Below, in pieces: positions 51,801 to 60,800 of a stretch of DNA of 64,000 bases. Position 1 is the stretch's first letter. Every line of letters starts with the position of its first letter. The stretch spans positions 19,354,428-19,418,427 of the forward strand of contig NC_082610.1 in assembly GCF_030936135.1 (NCBI RefSeq). The letters are read 5' to 3'. The stretch is from Gavia stellata. Taxonomy: Eukaryota; Chordata; Aves; Gaviiformes; Gaviidae. The notes under the pieces were generated by a model that was not told where the DNA came from, searched no databases, and saw only the letters and a list, made by a program, of their open reading frames with translations. The position numbers and the translations under genes are program-made.

Positions 51801-54800
51801 GAGCAAATGCCATGGTAACAGGGCATACTTATAATATAAATACAAATGAAAAGAAAACCAAACTCTGGATTTACCCTTCTGTAGCTCATATCATCAAACA
51901 TGAACTACCTGGCTGAAAAACTTTCTCAGTTTCTACTTGAGAAGTTGCACTGGGAGTCTACCTCATTTATTTAAAGTGGGTGGGATTTTTGTTGTTGCTG
52001 ATGTTTCTTGGATTCAGCTTCCACCGAAGAATTACTGGCTGGTGAAAGCATCAAAACTGGCACTGTCCTCACCCAGCATGGAGCACAGGTGCATTCCCTC
52101 TTGGCAGGGAACGTGACTGGGATTACTGCCTTGCTGAGTGATAAAACACTGGCTCAGAAGGGTGTTGCACAGCCATTTCCACCCACTAACGAGGAATATG
52201 CAGTGATAAAAAATTTCATTTAAATATATGAGAAGCCCTCCAGGTTTTGGAGAATGTACATTCAGGAACTCAAGGGAATATATCTATTACTGTAACAAAA
52301 TCAGCAAAACTGAAGATGTGTCTTCTACTGGGTCACCCTGCATTTTGGGATGTGGTTTCTCCCAGATACGGGAATGAACTGATACCATACCTTAAGCAAT
52401 GCGTCCTCTAGGCACACCAACATGCCTCTCATAAGCTAGCTGTCTAGGCTTATTATGAAATTAGTGGACAAGAAATAGCACCTCTACAAGATTTGCCCTG
52501 TTCTAAAAGTGCTCATTAAAACAAGAACCATGAATGGCCTGCTTCAGACTCCTTTCTGTCTGTCTTCACTGACCACCAAGTGTAAATGTGGAGAAGTGGC
52601 ATTTACCTGCATGAGATTTATCCCACATTTCACGCCTCTTTCCTTCCACCCTATGATTATCCTTTAGACAGTTCATCAGGTCAAAGGCTGCGTTTTGCTT
52701 ATCAAAGTGTATCTGTACTGCTGTGCATCCACCTGTTGAACTAGCTAGCTGGAGTCCTATCGCCAATATGCCTGAGGTAATAAGTGATGTTGGTTTTTTT
52801 CAGTCCTATCATCACTCAATGAATGGTGAGGGTGGTGAAAAGTTACCTTTGGAGTCTTCAGTACATAGTTTCTCTTCAGGATCGCTGACGATAAAGAGAA
52901 AAGAAGACTTGTTTTATTGACTTGAATCAGTACGTGGAATAACAATGTCTGTGATGGTATCTACTTTTACACAAAAGCCTGCTCCTGGAGGATTTAATGA
53001 TAATTGCTGCTGCCCATGAACATAAACCAAACATTGCCTAGCTTGTCCTTTCCAGTCCTGTTCTACCTCTCTCACCATCAACTGACCTACCATGAAGTGC
53101 AGTTGGGGAGGGAGACGCACTCCCTGCTCTCCTCATCAAAATATGGCTTGTCAGGACTACACTCCGGGTAACAGCCTGGAAAGTTAAAGTAAACAAAGCA
53201 TTCTTATCCTGCTTTACATAGAACCAGGGAAAACACATAAATACCTCTATATCAGGTATAGATTTGATCCCAAAATGAATGTGATCCCAGTGTGAAGGTT
53301 CTTTACACTACCAATTATTTTTCCACATCTTCTATCCTCTTTTTCCCTCTCTCACAAAAGTTTTAATTAACTCTGTCAGCAGATAATTATACTTTGCAAA
53401 TTTAGACTGAATGACCTTTTAACTCTCCCCAGATTTAAAGGCAATAGGCAAATTATGCTAGGAATGGCACCATCACACAGGGAATTAGCCCAGGTGAGGC
53501 ATGGTCAATTAGTTTCTGGGGCAAATCAGACAGCCTTTCAGCAGCCTTGATGCTTAAGACATTTAGAACCATAATAATAGCTTCAACTGCCATAAACTGC
53601 ATCAAAGTCAAGAAAGAATTACCTTCTAAACTGTACAGCAAGTTCCCACATTTCCCTTGTGGGTTCCTGCAGGTCTTTAGACAAGGGGCTCCACAGGGTT
53701 TATAGAACCACTCATGTTTGTCAGGTGGATTGTAATAATCACAGAACACAGCTGGAACAGAAGAACAAAAAACCTCCAAGTCTCAGACACTGGGCAGGGG
53801 TTATTTTCTAAATCTTGTAAACAAGAGCTTGTTAAGTCACGCATGCACAGCAATGTCAGAATTCTGCTCTTCTTTATCTCCCATGTGCCTGAGTGCACTG
53901 AGCACTGCTTTTCTTTGTGCGTTTCCAGTGCAATACTTACGGCAAATGGCAGGCGTTCTCCAGTCGATACAGACACCAGCTCTGCTACAGCTTCTTGAAT
54001 AAGCAGCAACTGAGGTACAAAAGCACTCGCAGTCTCCCACACTGTCACAGCCACAGAAGTCAGAAATACAAGATTCATAATATGGTATTGGGTTCACCTA
54101 TCAAAATACCAACAGATCTGTTACCACAGAGGTACCTGCTGCACTGTGTCTTAATGAGAAAAGAGCTCTGAATTTCTGTCATCCACTGGCAGTTTCCTTG
54201 GCAAAATCAGGCTGAGTCTGTGACAGACTAGGATGGTCATGAAGGAGCTATATTTTACAACAGGTAGTTTTCTATTTTCACCTGCCTGGTAGAATTTGAG
54301 ACTACATCTTCCCATTCTCATGTGTGTAATACTGGCATTTACGCTCAAAATGTCTATCCAGTGTAATTTCTGTAGGACTCAACTACCTTGCTTTGGGTTA
54401 GCACAACTATATAGTGTGTGCACTCTCTGAGAGATAGTGATTGAGTATGAAAGGAAATCCCATTTCCACTGAACTTCACATCTCTTGTGTTTTAACCTGT
54501 GCCAACATGGGCTAACCAAGGAAATTAAGCCAAGTTTGCTTTTAAAATGGCTTATTAAAGTGCACTGAAGCTTTGTAAAGACATTCTCATTAAGAATTAG
54601 TAGCCTTGTTTCCATTTAGATTAATTCAATTTGTGTCTAAAATAAACCAAATAATTAATCTCTTTAGGCAATTTGAATAAACTTTCCCAAGGATTCCCAT
54701 ACAAACAGTCCTACACTAACTTATCTCTAGATTTTACAAACTGATACCTAACTCTTTACTTCTGGTGGCCAACTATTATCCTCTTTGTCTTCAGTTGCTC

Positions 54801-57800
54801 AAAACAGGCAGTGCTGTTCCCTCAATACTGTGCAACAGGATTCAACTGGCATAGCTGTAAAGTGAGGTTTTGAGAGAGGTAGCCCTCGTACTTGAGGATG
54901 CCGTGTAATAGCATTTAGTAGTAAAAATTTGTGCACAAACGTGCTGCATAATAGCAACACATACCTAGTGTGAAACTACTGAGGATGAGAGAACAGGATT
55001 ACCTTACTGTGACAGGCTTCAAAGATGTTACTCTTAATGATGCTGCAGTGCTTCTGTCCCAGGACAGACTTGAAAGGCTGATCAGCACACAGGTCCGTCA
55101 TGTTTATATTTGAGCAGGTGCTTGTTATTTTCCAGCTGTTTCCAAACTCCTGGATGCTCATCTCCACAGACTGCCCTCTGGTTGTGAAGTCATTCCTTGA
55201 GCGGCCATCAAAGTCCCCACAAAGGCCACAGACTTTTCCCTGGGTAATTTGCGAAGGCACAGTAAATGGTTTGGTTATTTTGAGTGCAACCCACTGTTTG
55301 ACAGAAATAAACTATAGAACAGGCCAAGGCAAAATAGCTGCAAATTTCTAAACAGCATCAAAATATGGCTTAGAAAAAGCTGGACTTCAAGTGACAAGAC
55401 CACTCTGTTAGCCATCTAATACTGCAAAGTGTCTGGCTTTACTTCTAGCTCCAAGTATTCTGGAGCATTTCATACTGACTGAACGATGACATAAAACATA
55501 AGACATGGCTTGCTTGCTTCTTCTTGTCCACTGAACTGAACTTTTTTCCAAGCCCCACTTTTCAAACTGGGGCTCCAGTTCTGGATGCATAACTTTGAGT
55601 TTGAAATCATAACTCAGTCTATCCCATACCCACCTGGAAAGATGGTGCCACATGAACAACAACAGTAGTCTTCTGGTCCCACATGAAGTTCATCCCTTGA
55701 TTTGTTTCAATCACAATATAACCTCCTCTGAGATCCACTTTGTAATTCTTCTCAGCTCCTGGATCAGTGGCTATCTCCTGAATTCTTCCTTCCAAGAGCC
55801 TGATTTCACTACTCTGCAAGGAACAGATACATTGCATGGAAGGAAATCGAATAGAAAACTTAGTGTAACAGCATTGGTATTCTGCCTCTTGTCCTTCATC
55901 TTGTTTTTCTGCAGTCTTTACACTATGTCTTGGTCTATTGCCAGACATGCGAGCTACAGACAAGACCCACTGAGTTCAATGGGAAACATTTGCCCTTGCA
56001 TGACAAGTCTTACCTCACAGCCACAGAAATCATCCTCATTCTAGATGAAATCTGTTCTGCTGGCACAGCAGCTTGTGAGTGCACGGGCAATTGGTCATGC
56101 TAGAACACCCCTCGTCATGCTGCTTTGTTTCACCATCCCCTCACCCCCCACTGTGGAGAAATCTCTTTGTGTACACTTCGGGGAAATGCTAAGCCTGAGC
56201 TGGAGGGAAGAAACTCTTCCCTCTGTAGTTATATCTGCCCTGTGCTCAAACCATGGTACAGAAACAGGGTCCTCTAAAAACTTCACCATCACACCTACAC
56301 CACTAATGTCACAGATGCAAATACACACACATGCACGTACATGCATGGAGTGCTGTTGACTCCCTGCATCTATGCCCTCACCTGCAGAAGTGTCCAGCCC
56401 TGTTAACTCCAAATACCCAAACCTTTCCCAGCTTGCCTGCCTCTGCTTTCTGGCTGTTTGACTTCCATAAGTACTCTCTAGCAGCAACTGAGTTGGACTA
56501 TAAGGGGATACTACACTAACTGCTACAAAATCAAGACTACAGCTCCTCAGTTATAACCAATTCTAGACAAACCTCAAAAATCAATGTGATCTTCAGGGAG
56601 CAAATGGAAAGTGACTTCCCACAGGCGTTGTTCTGAATCACAATTCGGAAGGTGCCAGCATCCATGTTATTGGGGCAAAAATCCTTAGAAAAATAGATAA
56701 GGTTGTATTAGATCTTTTCAGGCAACAAGACCAGTCATAAACATTTTCAGGAGCTCTAAATGAACGACACTGCAATCTGACTTCTGCTATTTTGTCACTT
56801 TTTTGTTCACCAAAACTCTGGGCATTTTAGAACAATCTGGGAGCAGCTGACCTGGTGGCAGGTCCATACTTGACCAGGCATTTCAAAGAGAAAAGCTAAG
56901 GAGAAAACTGAGCTTTTCATAGCACCAGTCCTGCACAGACAAAAAGGTAAAAATATTTTTCCTTAAAATTAACAAAACCATCTGTAATTTGGGGATGACA
57001 AAATGTCTCACTGACTACTGTCTCATTACATGAAGTATTATACACGAGGCTCACACATTAACCTCTCCGTGCTTCTGTCACAACAAAAATAGTGTTGGTC
57101 TTGGATGGCTGGGAGAAACACTTAGCTTTTCAACACCACACCAATTCCTCTCCCTTGCAGATGCTGGAGTTACAGCAGGAAATGGCTGTCCAGCCCAGCA
57201 GTTAATCGTTTGGGATCACACAGTGCCCTCTTGTGTCACTTCTGAGGGTTAATTGCTTTCCTTTTATATGGAAAATCTCACTGTATCTGCTCTAGGTACA
57301 AGAGGAGGGGAGTAGGCTCTGCTCGTCAGTGTTGACTGTTTTGCATGGGGTAGCCCTTTAATTACTCAAACTGAACCCTACAGTGTAAGTTCTGAGAAAA
57401 GCATATGGATAGGAAAGTGAAAAAAAAATTGATACCTGAGCTAGGATATAGTCACAGTCTCCCAGGAAATCAAATTTCTCCCCATCAAAGCTCATGTAAT
57501 GCCCATTTCCATACACAGTGCAGGTTCCCTTGCAGGGATTGTCTGTGCAGTTCCACTGCCTTTTGTTACAGGTGCTGGGAGGCGAAATGCAAAGAATCAC
57601 AATCTTTGTATGAAGCGTGGTTTTTCCTTAACCCCAAACAGGGGCAGAGTAATTCAAAGGTTTGTCTTTTGCAGTACTTCAGAGAAAGCAATCATCTCTC
57701 ACTCTTCCAGGCTTACCCTCTCAACTGTTCTGAGACCACGCCGTGAGATGGCTTACTAATCAGAAAGTTCATGTTTACTACCAAGACACATTTGAACTTT

Positions 57801-60800
57801 GTCTATTTTTATTCTATTTTTTCCTTCAAATAGCTTTTAAAATCATTAAGTCCTGGCAGCAGACAGTGGGGATTTAGGAGGTAAATTCAAGGTGAAGAAC
57901 TGAATATTTCAACCATTTCTGAATATTAATCTGTGAGGTACCATGTGGTCAGTTCTGTTCCAGACTACAGTGGTGTGAACCAATATTATCCCTGTCTTCC
58001 CTTGTGTATTGGGTCTGGCTGAGATGGAGTTTATCTTCCCCACAGCAGCCCTCATAGTTTTGTGCTGTGTATTGGTAGCTAGAAAGGTGTTGATAACACA
58101 CCGGTGTTTTGGCTGCTGCTGAGCAGTGCTTGCACAGCGTCAAGGCTGTCTCTCCAACATTAACCCCTCACTGGTAGGCTTGGGGTGGGCAAGATCTTGG
58201 GAGGGGACATAGCCGGGACAGCTGACCCAAACTGCTCAAAGGGATATTCCATACCATATGAAGTCTGCTCAGCAATAAAAGCTAAGAGAAAGGACCGGGG
58301 GGGGGTGTGTATGTGTGTGGGGGGGGTGCATTCATTATTACAACGTTTGTTTGCTGGATATTGCCTGCTGATGGGAAGTAGAGAATAAATCTTTTGTTTT
58401 CCTTTGCTTCCATGTGTGGCCTTTATTTTTGCTTTATTAAAGTGCCTTTATTTTGACCCACAAGTTTTTTCCATCTTATTTTCTCCACCCCGCCCTATCC
58501 TGCTGAGAAGGCAAGTGATAGAGTGGCTTGGTGGTACCTGGCATCCAGCCAAGGTCAACCCGCCACATCTTAACAATCTTTACCTCCAGTTCAGGGGGAC
58601 CACAGAGAGAAAATTTTAGTTGTTATACCCTTGATGCAGAGACTGCAATTTTTTTCCCATGTGTGCCCTGTTCTCATAAGAAAACAAAGCCCTCACTGCA
58701 ATAAAACCTCTTAATGGCCTCTGTGATATCAACAACTGCTTATCAGGGTTCGGCTTCACATGTTAAACTTGATTGCTTGTACCAGTGGTGATCAGACCAA
58801 AGTGTTTCTGGCTCTTATTTTCTGTGCATCCTCTTGGCAGGACTATACAGTCTCATCCTCACAAACAAAGGGTAAGGATTCAAAGCATTTTACCCACCAT
58901 GATCAGTAATAACTGTGAAGTCTATGGCAGAGTTATACCAGCAATTGGAGCAACCAGAGCATTCATTTATCTTATTTGAGAATTACGCACCCAGAAGCAC
59001 TGCAAGTCACTGAAAGATCATTGCAATTCCTCCCTCCTCTAAATTCAGTCCCTTTCTGGGGTTCAGCTGTGCCCAACAGGCACAGACTCAATTCCCCCTT
59101 GTAGAATGACCAACCACAGACTAACCTGGATGAGGCTGGTACTTTTAAAGCTGGGGTGGAAGCAGTTTGCAGAAAAAGATGGAAATCGATTGACAGATCT
59201 TGGTACTTGTTCTCCCCAAGTGCAGGCTTGTGCAGCATGTTGCTGAGAGGAAATGTTTCCCCTTTTTATTTTTACTAGAAGCCTGATGGCTCTAATGATG
59301 AAGAGGAAGGTTCCAAAACACATCCTGCCCCATGGGTGCACTACACACTGACAATTTTAACAGCCTTTGTTATAAAACAAGGCTTCCTGGCATAACATAC
59401 CATGTGTTGCAGTCCACTTTGATGCTTTCCCCAGGTTTATAGAAGTGTCCTCCATGGACACATGGGCATTGATCTTTGTGAATACATCCTCCACTGCCAT
59501 CCAATACCAGCCCATCGGGACACATGCAGCCAGAAACACATTCTGTGACATACTGTGTATATAAAGATACAATACAAGGCAACTCGTTAATGCACAGAAA
59601 GTACAGGGAATCAGCAGAGGTGCTAGCTCTGGATGCCAAACTTTTGGATTTTTTATAAAATCCTGGAAACTGTAAGTTAGTGACAATCAAACTACAAGTA
59701 TCACAGCTACGTGGGTAGCTATAGCTGCTGTGTTATCAGTAAAGTAGTTGGTCTATGAACAGCGTAACATGTTACCGTCAGCATTTGTTAAGGACAATCA
59801 TACATGCACAGTCATGTTGTCCCATGCTCCTGCTAGGAGGTGAGGTCCTTACACAGTGCATGTCCTGCGTCTTACAACTTTTCTGACACTCTGATCCAAT
59901 CGCGCCGGGACCTGCAGAACTGCAGTTGAAGTAATACATAGGAGCTGGACAGTCTATAGGAGGAAGAAAACATTTTAGGAAAGCAATAAGGATGCCATCA
60001 GCAACTGTAAAACAGAGCGGAGCATTTCAGAGGGCAGCATGTGTCTCTCATTTACAGTTTCTATTAGCTTTTGCTTCTGCCCACCAACAGTGCAGGGAGA
60101 AGGAGGCAGATAACTTCTAAGCTTTACGAAATATCTTCATCTTTTAAAGAATTCAGCAAATCTAGTGACATTTTTACAAAGAAAACTATTACCAATAACC
60201 AGCACATTTCTGGGAGAAGGCAAAAATGTGCAGAATACTAAAACATTACAGAAAGTAAGAGATAACCGTAACGCCATTATTTAACAAAATCTCACCTTTT
60301 ACCAGGACAGTTTCTCCAATGCAGTCTAATCTTCCTTGAATGCATTTGCTAAAGAGATTCCATAAAATGAAACACATCAGCTCTTTGCACGTTCCTCTCT
60401 CGCAAGAGAGAAAGGAACTGCAAAGCTTCACTAGTCACACAACTAACAAATTCCTATCAAAATGAGTATTTGGTATAGCTATCAGGTTCACAGACATGAA
60501 TTACCATCCCCAGAAGGAAGATTAAGACACCCAGCTCTTAAATACTCTTCCTGCATCTGCCACTGGTTTACTGTGTGTTTTCCCTAAATCAAGTTTTTCC
60601 TAAGCATCTATTTTCCATTCTGTGAGATGAGACTAATACTTTCTTAAATAAGAGACCTTTTAAATTACTAAATGAATCTGTGTTTGCAAAACAGCCTAGA
60701 ATCCCCAGAAAAAAATATGGGAATTGGAAGAGAGAGAGAGAGAATATGTAGACATCTAAAGATACAAATAAATTGTTTGAATAAAACAGCCTTCCCCTGG

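Larger units (their letters stand above)
49623..52846. other. Introns spanning the site of the missing PTS exon
   Basis: The introns at 51787-52846, 50410-51630 and 49623-50316 flank the two short linker exons. The minus strand in these introns shows no long Thr/Ser/Pro-rich open frame or tandem repeat, so there is no hidden PTS exon in the sequence as given. Confidence 0.7.
54098..57435. other. Introns within the VWD3/C8-3 region
   Basis: The introns at 56684-57435, 55814-56572, 55240-55633 and 54098-55002 separate phase-matched VWD3 and C8-3 exons listed separately. I recognise no repeats or extra exons. A CA-rich run lies near 56322-56344. Confidence 0.6.
57575..59400. other. Mucin intron between D' and VWD3 exons
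   Basis: An intron of 1.83 kb holding the solo LTR. Outside the LTR I see no further exon, as the flanking exons join directly in phase at a split Cys codon. Confidence 0.75.
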
